Under the pieces are notes generated by a model that was given only the letters and a program-made list of their open reading frames with translations, did not search any database and was not told the DNA's origin. DNA of 26,488 nt from positions 1-26,488 of the IMG/VR virus record IMGVR_UViG_3300042924_000392. One strand, 5' to 3'. Shown piece by piece: positions 13,057 to 19,324 of this stretch (positions within the stretch are counted from its first letter, which is position 1; each line of letters opens with the position of its first letter). The translations under genes were made by a program, and so were the position numbers. The DNA is from a virus.

Positions 13057-14111
13057 TCCTACGGCCAAGTGCAGCGTCCCGCTGGATCGCCTGCCCCGCA
13101 TCTGTACGGCTCTCTGAGGGCGTACCCTACGAACCCGCTGGTGAGGCCGCGCAGATCGGTACTGCCATCCACGCCCTGGCCGAGAAGTGCTTTGTCACAG
13201 GTGAGAAGGCTGATGCCTACCTTGGCAAGCAGGTTGAGGGCATCACGATGACTCAGGAGAACGTGGACTTTGCCCAGGCTCACCTTGACCACATTACAAA
13301 TCTGAAATCTGAACTTGGGGCTGTAAAGGTTGAGCAGTACGTGACGGTCTTTGATACTCCTGCGGTGAAGTTGGGCGGTACGGCCGACGTGATCGGGTTC
13401 GGCAACGGCATCCTTGAGATTGCAGACTTAAAGACAGGCCGTGGGTACGTGGACGCGGACAGTGAGCAGATGAAAATCTACGCGCTGGGTACGCTGGCCA
13501 AGATCAAGACCAAGCCCGTGGAGATGGTCAGGCTGTCCATCATCCAGCCGCACTCAGGTGACATACGCACCCATGCCATGACGGTGGATGCGTTGAACCT
13601 GTGGATGGATGATGTCCTGCTGCCTGCCATTAAGGAAGCAGCCGACGATAACGCACAGCCCAAGCCATCCACTAACGCTTGCCGTTACTGTCCAGCCAAG
13701 GTGATCTGTCCCGCGCAGTCCAAGGCGTTGGAGTTGATCCCCGTCAAGTTGGATGTCAAGACCCTTGCGCCTGAAGTGGTCAGCGACCTGCTGGCTCGGT
13801 CTGAGATGGTCGAGGACTTCATCGCTGCGCTACGCAAACACGCCACCAAGGTCTTGGAAGACGGCGGCGTGCTTACAGGCTGGCAACTGTCACCTAAACG
13901 CGCTACCCGCAAATGGATAGATGAGGCGGCAGCCGTTGCTGCGCTTGAGGCTGCGGGCATAGAACACAGCAAACTTATGCTTACCGAGATCATTTCACCT
14001 GCGGCCGCAGAGAAACTCTTGGGTAAGGAAAAGAAACACGTCCTTGAGGACATCACGAAAAAAGAAAGTTCAGGATTAACGCTTGCCAAAGCGGTTGGAC
14101 TTGGACAATAA
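13041..14111 (+). CDS. RecB-family PD-(D/E)XK nuclease (DUF2800 type) with Fe-S cysteine pattern
   Basis: This 356-aa protein has the opening RPSAASRWIACPASVRLSEG, then GTAIHALAE (H44), GGTADVI (D116) and LEIADLKTGRG (D129, K131), followed by Q143 and Y147. That is the RecB/Cas4-type nuclease core: H, D, D-x-K and Q-x3-Y. C18 near the start and C214, C217, C223 after the core (NACRYCPAKVICPAQ) form the one-plus-three cysteine set that holds a 4Fe-4S cluster in AddB and Cas4 proteins. The family is known as DUF2800 in phages and usually sits beside an SSB gene, as here. A recombination exonuclease role is likely. Its start overlaps the preceding gene by 16 bases. Confidence 0.85.
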   Translation: MENKIILRPSAASRWIACPASVRLSEGVPYEPAGEAAQIGTAIHALAEKCFVTGEKADAYLGKQVEGITMTQENVDFAQAHLDHITNLKSELGAVKVEQYVTVFDTPAVKLGGTADVIGFGNGILEIADLKTGRGYVDADSEQMKIYALGTLAKIKTKPVEMVRLSIIQPHSGDIRTHAMTVDALNLWMDDVLLPAIKEAADDNAQPKPSTNACRYCPAKVICPAQSKALELIPVKLDVKTLAPEVVSDLLARSEMVEDFIAALRKHATKVLEDGGVLTGWQLSPKRATRKWIDEAAAVAALEAAGIEHSKLMLTEIISPAAAEKLLGKEKKHVLEDITKKESSGLTLAKAVGLGQ

Positions 14112-14112
14112 T
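14083..14112 (+). promoter_or_regulatory. Sigma70-like promoter before the SSB-like gene
   Basis: TTGCCA (14083-14088) and AATAAT (14107-14112) match the -35 and -10 consensus at five of six positions each, with an 18-bp spacer. The boxes lie in the last codons of the nuclease gene. Predicted transcription would start near 14119, immediately before a 16-bp dyad. This would give the SSB-like gene, which ends in a strong terminator, its own high-level transcript. Confidence 0.5.
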
Positions 14113-14121
14113 CACCTCCCC

Positions 14122-14137
14122 GTGACTACTTAGTCAC
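14122..14137 (+). promoter_or_regulatory. 16-bp dyad, possible operator
   Basis: GTGACTA and TAGTCAC are perfect inverted repeats separated by CT. The dyad falls at the expected start point of the promoter at 14083-14112 and 24 bp before the SSB-like ATG, which suits an operator or a short 5' RNA hairpin. Its right half is part of the string ACTTAGTCACATAACCT, which recurs with one extra A after the small terminase gene (19078 onward). The small HTH regulator would be a candidate binder; this is inference. Confidence 0.45.
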
Positions 14138-14160
14138 ATAACCTTGAAAGCAAAACGCAA

Positions 14161-14724
14161 ATGCTAAATCTCTCATCCTCCGGCGGCTCTGGTAACTACA
14201 TCCGCTTCTCTCCCCAGGCTAACGCTTGGACAAACTCAAACAACGAGGAAATCCAGTTAAAAAAAGTCGTGTTCGACATCGACAACGTGCAGACAGGCTG
14301 GCTCCTGCTGGCCGTTGGTCAGCGTGAGTGGAACCCTGACGTGGCACTCGGTAAGAAGGGTCCGCAGCCAACGCCTGAACACAAGCGCGGGTTCATGGTC
14401 ACGCTGTACAACAAAGAGATCGGCGCAGCCGAGTGGTCTAGCAACGGTGTCGGCCCTAACATGGGCTTGGAGCAGTTGTACAAGACCTGCGACGCGCAAC
14501 GCGCTGCAAACCCTGGCAAGTTGCCCGTGGTTGAGTACAAGGGTTCCAAGTTGGAGAAGATCGGCAAGGGTACGACTCGCATCCCCAACTTTGAGTTGGT
14601 GAACTGGGTTGTGCGTCCCGAGGGAATGGACGCTGTGGCGGCTCCTGTTGAGCAAGCACCGCAGCCAGTGCGTCAAGCACCGGCAAAGGCGGCTGTAGTG
14701 GAAGACGATGACGAGATGTTTTAA
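14161..14724 (+). CDS. Single-stranded DNA-binding protein-like
   Basis: This 187-aa protein has a beta-rich body (YIRFSPQANAW, EIQLKKVVFDIDNVQTGWLL, AVGQREWNPDV, RGFMVTLYNKE) consistent with an OB-fold, a Pro/Gln/Ala linker from about 158 to 177, and an acidic tip VVEDDDEMF. The acidic tail ending in an aromatic residue is the hallmark of bacterial and phage SSBs, which use it to recruit partners. I recall this family as the phage ssDNA-binding protein found next to DUF2800 nucleases, as here. It likely coats exposed strands in replication and recombination. The gene has its own promoter candidate upstream and a terminator directly downstream, implying high, separately controlled expression. 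Confidence 0.75.
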   Translation: MLNLSSSGGSGNYIRFSPQANAWTNSNNEEIQLKKVVFDIDNVQTGWLLLAVGQREWNPDVALGKKGPQPTPEHKRGFMVTLYNKEIGAAEWSSNGVGPNMGLEQLYKTCDAQRAANPGKLPVVEYKGSKLEKIGKGTTRIPNFELVNWVVRPEGMDAVAAPVEQAPQPVRQAPAKAAVVEDDDEMF

Positions 14725-14739
14725 CTCGTAGTCCCGAAC

Positions 14740-14769
14740 GCCGAGGTGTAACAGCCTCGGCTTTTTTTT
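14740..14769 (+). terminator. Intrinsic terminator after the SSB-like gene
   Basis: GCCGAGG (14740-14746) and CCTCGGC (14755-14761) form a perfect seven-pair stem with an eight-base loop, followed by eight T residues (14762-14769). It lies 16 bp past the SSB-like stop codon and 24 bp before the methyltransferase gene, separating the two transcription units. Confidence 0.88.
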
Positions 14770-14792
14770 CCCCTAAAAATAAAGAATAACAA

Positions 14793-15713
14793 ATGAACAA
14801 GATTCAATTTGGTGATTGCAGAGAAACAATGCGTGAATGGGCTGCACAAGGAATCAAAGCTCAAACTTGCGTGACTAGCCCACCTTACTACGGACTGCGT
14901 GACTACGGGCATGAGGGGCAGATAGGGTTAGAAGAAACGCCAGAGGAATACATCAAGGCAATGGTCGAAGTGTTTCGCTGTGTGTGGAATGTGCTGGAAG
15001 ATGATGGGACGCTATGGCTAAACATTGGGGACAGCTATTGTGGAACTGGTAGCAAGGGTGATTGGGTAGACCCTAAGAATCCTAATGGTCGTAATGGTCA
15101 AGCAGTCAGCAAGACTCAAAAAATTGCAGGGTACAAATCCAAAGACCTTATCGGCATCCCTTGGATGATGGCGTTTGCTCTTCGTGCCGATGGCTGGTAT
15201 CTACGTCAGGACATCATTTGGCATAAGCCAAACCCCATGCCTGAGTCAGTGCAAGACCGTTGCACTAAGTCGCATGAGTACATTTTTCTATTAAGCAAGT
15301 CGCAGAAGTATTACTACGATGCTGATGCGATAAAAGAGCAGTCAACATCCAAAAGCGAAGGCATTAGATTTGGCGGCAACAAGTACGGGGATGATGATGA
15401 CCCTAAATTTGCCACAAAATCAGGAAACGTAAGCAAAGAATACGACAAAGCAAACAAGCGCAGCGTCTGGACGGTGACTACCAAGCCTTACGCTGGCGCA
15501 CACTTTGCCGTATTCCCTTCTGACCTTATCGAACCCTGCATCTTGGCTGGCGCACCAGTGGGCGGCATTGTCCTTGATCCATTTATGGGCAGCGGGACAA
15601 CAGCGCAGGTGGCGCAAAACCTTGGTCGCCAGTATCTTGGCTGCGAATTAAACCCTGAATACAAAACCCTGCAAGACAACCGTTTAGCGCAGCAATCTTT
15701 GATATTGGAATAA
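14793..15713 (+). CDS. Beta-class DNA methyltransferase, probable N4-cytosine type
   Basis: This 306-aa protein has the catalytic motif TSPPY at residues 28-32 and the AdoMet motif DPFMGSG at 262-268. The order catalytic then AdoMet-binding places it in the beta class. T/S-PP-Y is typical of N4-cytosine enzymes, whereas DPPY marks adenine enzymes; that is why m4C is preferred, without certainty. The variable target-recognition region is between about 95 and 250. No restriction endonuclease is adjacent, so it is an orphan enzyme, likely protecting phage DNA from host restriction or marking it for replication or packaging. The gene follows a terminator, looks more AT-rich than its neighbours and has only a weak ribosome site, all consistent with later insertion. 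Confidence 0.9.
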   Translation: MNKIQFGDCRETMREWAAQGIKAQTCVTSPPYYGLRDYGHEGQIGLEETPEEYIKAMVEVFRCVWNVLEDDGTLWLNIGDSYCGTGSKGDWVDPKNPNGRNGQAVSKTQKIAGYKSKDLIGIPWMMAFALRADGWYLRQDIIWHKPNPMPESVQDRCTKSHEYIFLLSKSQKYYYDADAIKEQSTSKSEGIRFGGNKYGDDDDPKFATKSGNVSKEYDKANKRSVWTVTTKPYAGAHFAVFPSDLIEPCILAGAPVGGIVLDPFMGSGTTAQVAQNLGRQYLGCELNPEYKTLQDNRLAQQSLILE

Positions 15714-15715
15714 CT

Positions 15716-17779
15716 ATGCAAGCCGAACAAATAGCGCAGGCACTAGGCAACGCAAAGCAAGCAAACGGATCCTGGCTGGCATCTTGCCCAGTCCAATCAC
15801 ACGGTAAGGGCAACGGGGACAAGAACCCAAGCCTATCCATCACGGAGACTCAGGACGGGAAGTACCTGTTCCACTGCCACGGCGGGTGCGATCAGCAGGA
15901 CGTGTTCAACGCAATCAAGGACAGGGGTCTGTTGCCGGAACTACCCAAACGCGAGGAGATATTCAGCAGCCTAGCAACTCTTGCTCCGCAGCCCATGACC
16001 TTGGAGCAGGAGTGGGAGTACATGGACGAGGACAGGAACACCCTGTTCATCAAGCAGAGGTACAAGACAAACACAGAGAAGGGCAAAGACTATCGCCTGG
16101 TCAGGGTTGATGCACTCGGCAGGCGGCACTCGCGGCTTGGGGATGTAAGGATTGTCCCTTACCGATTCCCCGAACTCTTGGACGCAAAGACAGCAGGAAG
16201 AGCCATCTACCTGGTCGAAGGCGAGAAGGCAGCGGACGCGCTGGTGTCCATTGGGGCCATAGCCACAACGTCACACGCTGGGGCTGGGCATTGGCCTGCT
16301 GAGATAACGCAGTACTTCGCAGGGGCGAACGTGGTGGTGGTTCCCGACAACGACAAGGCGGGGCAGGAGTACGCGAAGAAGGTAATCAAGAACCTACTGC
16401 CGGTGGCAAAGTCTGTGAGGTACTTGGACTTGGACCTGCCGTTCCCTGGCGATGATGCCTTCGAGTGGGTCAAGATGGGAGGCACTAGGGCTGAACTTGC
16501 TGCACTCGCAAAGAACCTACCAGCCATCACGGAAACGGATACCGCAACGAACAGCGAACAGTACGACTCGCACAGCGAAAATACATCACAGGATGACTAC
16601 GACTCCAACGCACCTATGCACGAGGAGTCAACCAAGGCCAAGCCTTTGTTCCTCAACATCGAGTCTTGGGACACCATTCAGGACGAGCCAGTGGAGTGGC
16701 TGATAGAGAAGGTCATACCTAAGAAGTCCTTTGTCGCGCTGTACGGGCCGCCAGGCAGTTACAAGTCCTTTATTGCCTTGGACATTGCCGAGGCGGTGGC
16801 GACGGGCAGGACGTGGATGGGTAACGAGATCAGGACACCAGGCGCGGTGCTGTACATCTGCGGAGAGGGACACGGCGGTATCGGGGCGCGTATCAGAGCC
16901 TGCAAGATACACAACAACACTCAGCAGGGCGCGGAAATCTACGTCATCAGACACCAACTCAACCTGCGGTCAAGTGAGGAGGACTTCAACCTATTGATGC
17001 TGTCCATCCAGCAACTCATCAACGAGACGGGCGTGGAGTTTAGCCTGCTGCAAATAGATACCTTAGCCAGAGCCTTCGGCGGCGGCAACGAGAACGACTC
17101 CCAGGACATGGGCGCGTTCATCACCAACATCGGACGGGTACAGAGGATGTTGGACTGCACCATCATGATCCTCCACCACTCAGGCAAGGATGCCACAAGA
17201 GGACTGCGCGGACACTCTTCGCTGCTTGGAGCCGTGGACACGCAATTGGAACTGCTGAAGATGGAAGGCGGTAAACGCGACGGGATTGCGGGGTCAGGAC
17301 TGCTCACAATTAGCAAGCAAAAGGACGGCGCGGACAACATCAAGATCGGATTTGAGATGGTTGAGGTGCAGTTATCAGCGTCCAGTTTGGGCCTAGAACC
17401 TGTCATCAGCCTTGCCGTTAACCCTTCGGATGAGGCAACGAGGGTCATGGCAGACACGGAAAAGAAGGAGAAAAAGCCTCCTTTGATGCGGGATAAGGGC
17501 GGCGATCAGAAGGTTTGTATTGACTCTCTGCACAAGGCAATCAAGGAATTTGGGGAGATGCGGGACCTTGACGGTAAGAGAAACAAGGCCGTAAAGATCG
17601 ATTATTGGAAGGAAAAGTTTAAGGAAGTGTGGGGATATGAGAAAACTGGCAAGCAGATTTCCAACAAATTCAGCTTCCTGATGCGTCAGTTTGTAGCAAG
17701 AAACAAGGTTGTTGTGTTCAAGGATTACGTTTGGGCGGTATTTGAGGACGAATCTGAGTTTGGTGGTGATGATGAGTGA
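15716..17779 (+). CDS. Primase-helicase fusion (Zn finger, TOPRIM, RecA-type ATPase)
   Basis: This 687-aa protein begins two bases after the methyltransferase stop. Domains in order: a CHC2-like zinc finger (C24, H29, C54, C58 in SCPVQSHG...FHCHGGC); a TOPRIM fold with E168 in LVEGEK and D211/D213 in VVPDNDKAG; an acidic linker at about 275-310; a RepA/AAA_25-type ATPase with Walker A GPPGSYKS (344-351), Walker B LLQID (D448) and the sensor-like ILHHSGKD (H487, H488); and a C-terminal winged-helix-like part near 600-680. It should both prime and unwind DNA at the fork, as T7 gp4 does, though the ATPase is of RepA type rather than DnaB type. The iteron array begins three bases after its stop. 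Confidence 0.88.
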   Translation: MQAEQIAQALGNAKQANGSWLASCPVQSHGKGNGDKNPSLSITETQDGKYLFHCHGGCDQQDVFNAIKDRGLLPELPKREEIFSSLATLAPQPMTLEQEWEYMDEDRNTLFIKQRYKTNTEKGKDYRLVRVDALGRRHSRLGDVRIVPYRFPELLDAKTAGRAIYLVEGEKAADALVSIGAIATTSHAGAGHWPAEITQYFAGANVVVVPDNDKAGQEYAKKVIKNLLPVAKSVRYLDLDLPFPGDDAFEWVKMGGTRAELAALAKNLPAITETDTATNSEQYDSHSENTSQDDYDSNAPMHEESTKAKPLFLNIESWDTIQDEPVEWLIEKVIPKKSFVALYGPPGSYKSFIALDIAEAVATGRTWMGNEIRTPGAVLYICGEGHGGIGARIRACKIHNNTQQGAEIYVIRHQLNLRSSEEDFNLLMLSIQQLINETGVEFSLLQIDTLARAFGGGNENDSQDMGAFITNIGRVQRMLDCTIMILHHSGKDATRGLRGHSSLLGAVDTQLELLKMEGGKRDGIAGSGLLTISKQKDGADNIKIGFEMVEVQLSASSLGLEPVISLAVNPSDEATRVMADTEKKEKKPPLMRDKGGDQKVCIDSLHKAIKEFGEMRDLDGKRNKAVKIDYWKEKFKEVWGYEKTGKQISNKFSFLMRQFVARNKVVVFKDYVWAVFEDESEFGGDDE

Positions 17780-17781
17780 AA

Positions 17782-17850
17782 GTAAACAAATGGTAAACAA
17801 ATGGTAAACAAATGGTGCGTCCATTTGTTGGTGGTAAATGTAAACAAATG
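17782..17850. repeat. Iteron array: GTAAACAAATG, three in tandem plus one
   Basis: GTAAACAAATG occurs at 17782-17792, 17793-17803 and 17804-17814 with no spacers, and again at 17840-17850. An inverted copy (CATTTGTTTAC) lies at 17879-17889 and a partial inverted copy (CCATTTGTT) at 17821-17829. The third copy and the partial inverse form a perfect nine-base hairpin (AACAAATGG / CCATTTGTT) around TGCGT. The 11-bp period places every copy on nearly the same face of the helix, as in iteron-type replication origins. Position directly behind the primase-helicase gene supports an origin, while a repressor-binding array for the next gene is the alternative. Confidence 0.85.
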
Positions 17851-17894
17851 GTGGCAAATCCCTTAAGGGATGCCCATCCATTTGTTTACATTTA
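17835..17894. repeat. 60-bp nested inverted repeat (possible cruciform or origin core)
   Basis: TAAATGTAAACAAATGG (17835-17851) and its exact complement (17878-17894) form 17-bp perfect arms. Inside lies a second perfect palindrome, ATCCCTTAAGGGAT (17858-17871), partly extended by GGC/GCC. The arms contain the fourth direct and the inverted iteron. The whole can extrude as a cruciform or fold as RNA just before the gene at 17928. It lacks a T-run, so a terminator role is less likely than an initiator-binding or origin role. Confidence 0.85.
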
Positions 17895-17927
17895 TGAGGA
17901 CAGCGTAAGAAACTAGTAAGGATTGAT

Positions 17928-18581
17928 ATGGTGACTAAAAAACGTGCAGTAGTAGTAAAGGTTGAGCAGCCAAGTTTTCCAACAGACCCGTTCAAGGTTA
18001 AGTTGAACTCGTTGCTGTTGTCGATTAGCAATCGGAACAAAGACCACACTGCGGTGTGGGGTACTGATCGTTTGATTAACTTGGTGGATGCGGAGTTGCG
18101 GACTAAGTTTTGGAATCAGATGGAGCGGGTCTGGTTGGCTCAAGAGAATCGGGACGAGGAAAGGTTGGAGAAGGCGGTCAAGGGAATGATTGCGGGTTAC
18201 GACGCTTTGGAACGGTACGCGGTTGCGAACGGGATCAACCCGATGCCTGACATTGCGGCGATTGAGCATGAGATGGCTGACGGTTCGGTGATGGTCATTG
18301 TCAAGACGAAGGCTGACGCGTTGCTGTACCAGCAGTTCCGTCCAGAGGTACAAGGACGGCACATCTGGAACATGGAGGAGATCGAGACGATGATGGCCGG
18401 TGCGGTGATGCGAGAGGTCATCAAGATCAAGCAGTTGGACGCTGGAGCCACGATGGTGAAGGTGGGCGGTGACAGCGGGTTCGATGACATGGAGAGTGAC
18501 TTGGATTTCAGCAAACCGTCAACGCTGGCAAAGAAGTTCAACACGGAACTGGCTGAGGCTGGCAGGAATGCCTCAATTTAA
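17928..18581 (+). CDS. Uncharacterised protein downstream of the iterons
   Basis: This 217-aa protein has AAGGA five bases before the ATG. The start is basic (MVTKKRAVVVKVEQ), followed by PTDPFKVKLNSLLLSISNRN and a helical middle (LVDAELRTKFWNQMERVWLA, RLEKAVKGMIAGYDALERYA). After that comes a possible alpha/beta part (ADGSVMVIVKTKADALLYQQ) and an acidic, charged tail. I do not recognise the family. It lies right after the repeats and before the terminase genes. It could bind the array as an initiator or autoregulator, or belong to packaging; neither is shown by a motif. Confidence 0.65.
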   Translation: MVTKKRAVVVKVEQPSFPTDPFKVKLNSLLLSISNRNKDHTAVWGTDRLINLVDAELRTKFWNQMERVWLAQENRDEERLEKAVKGMIAGYDALERYAVANGINPMPDIAAIEHEMADGSVMVIVKTKADALLYQQFRPEVQGRHIWNMEEIETMMAGAVMREVIKIKQLDAGATMVKVGGDSGFDDMESDLDFSKPSTLAKKFNTELAEAGRNASI

Positions 18582-18648
18582 CGAGAAAATGGGTAGGTTG
18601 ATAGGTTGGGTGCTTGGATAGACTAAAACGCTTAGAAAGGGCTTAGAA

Positions 18649-19083
18649 ATGGCTGGTAGACCGAAACGTAAGGAGGACTTGATTAAATTGGATCAAATTC
18701 CGCAGGAACAGATCATCGTGATGCTGGAGGAGGGCAAGTCGATTACGCGGGTATGTATGGCGTTAGGCGTGGGTCGGACGGCTATGAATGTGTGGTTAAG
18801 CAAGCCAGAGAACGTAGAATTGGTCTCGCGTGCGCGTGTGAGGGCGGCTGATCTGATGGTCTCCGATGCGCTGGACATCGCGGACTCAGCGTCCATCGAG
18901 GAGGTCAACCTGGCCAAACTACGCATCCAAACGCGCCACTGGACGGCTGAGAGGTGGAATGCGCCTGCTTACGCGCAGCAGAAGGGTCAGCAGGTCAGCA
19001 TCAACATTCAGGGTATGCGCATGGACGCACTGCGACACGTCGAGGTGCTAGAGGACTTATCCACACCCAAATTGTCCACTTAG
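18649..19083 (+). CDS. Terminase small subunit
   Basis: This 144-aa protein opens MAGRPKRKEDLIKL, followed by a helix-turn-helix at about 31-52 (SITRVCMALGVGRTAMNVWL) and ARVRAADLMVSDALDIADSA. The segment AKLRIQTRHWTAERWNAPAY, ending in QQKGQQVSINI, is typical of Sf6-type small terminases, in which the N-terminal HTH binds DNA and the C-terminal strands form the ring. It recognises the viral packaging site and feeds the large subunit encoded 241 bp downstream. AAAGGG lies seven bases upstream of the ATG, within a tandem GCTTAGAAA repeat. The last codons contain a consensus DnaA box (TTATCCACA, 19057-19065). Confidence 0.82.
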   Translation: MAGRPKRKEDLIKLDQIPQEQIIVMLEEGKSITRVCMALGVGRTAMNVWLSKPENVELVSRARVRAADLMVSDALDIADSASIEEVNLAKLRIQTRHWTAERWNAPAYAQQKGQQVSINIQGMRMDALRHVEVLEDLSTPKLST

Positions 19084-19146
19084 TCACAATAACCTGTGTA
19101 TAAGTACCATACGACCACACAATCCATGTATAACCTGTGCGTAAGT
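19057..19146. promoter_or_regulatory. Cluster of DnaA-box-like sites and a 17-bp direct repeat
   Basis: TTATCCACA at 19057-19065 is an exact DnaA box. TGTGTATAA at 19095-19103 reads TTATACACA on the other strand, which also fits TTWTNCACA, and TGTGCGTAA at 19136-19144 (TTACGCACA) has one mismatch. The latter two sit in a direct repeat, ATAACCTGTGTATAAGT (19089-19105) and ATAACCTGTGCGTAAGT (19130-19146), 41 bp apart, about four helical turns. This may be a host-DnaA-responsive site, a regulator-binding site or part of a packaging signal near the small terminase gene. Confidence 0.5.
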
Positions 19147-19170
19147 GGCAATCCTATTAACATAATGAAC

Positions 19171-19274
19171 ACTGTATCAATTACAGTTCCGCATCGTGGA
19201 ATCCTGCCCGTCTGGGGCTGGGTTCTGGCCGTCGGGCGGCTGACCCCCCCCTTCGCGCCATCGGCGGGGGCGGG
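19171..19274. other. Dyad and G/C-homopolymer hairpin in the terminase gap
   Basis: The 241-bp gap between the two terminase genes contains no convincing gene. ACTGTA (19171-19176) and TACAGT (19182-19187) form a six-base dyad with a five-base spacer, operator-like in shape. Further on, C8 (19244-19251) can pair with G5 (19266-19270), and inside it CGCC (19256-19259) pairs with GGCG (19263-19266) around ATC, giving a compact GC hairpin with a TTCG bulge. The stretch 19205-19282 is much more GC-rich than its surroundings. There is no T-run after it, so it is not an ordinary terminator; a packaging (pac/cos) element or acquired sequence is possible. Confidence 0.45.
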
Positions 19275-19324
19275 ACTGATGCTGCCCCTAAGAAATACCG
19301 ACCACAACCCATAGAAAGCCGCCA

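Noticed and set aside
12574-13101. 175-codon minus-strand frame opposite RuvC and its neighbour
   Set aside because: Shadow of the RuvC-like gene, whose catalytic residues are intact.
17782-17889. CRISPR array reading of the GTAAACAAATG repeats
   Set aside because: Repeats are 11 bp, partly tandem without spacers and partly inverted; no array geometry and no cas genes.
17393-18049. 218-codon minus-strand frame across the iteron region
   Set aside because: It runs through the repeats and antisense to the helicase end and the next gene; the translated repeat region is low-quality sequence without domains.
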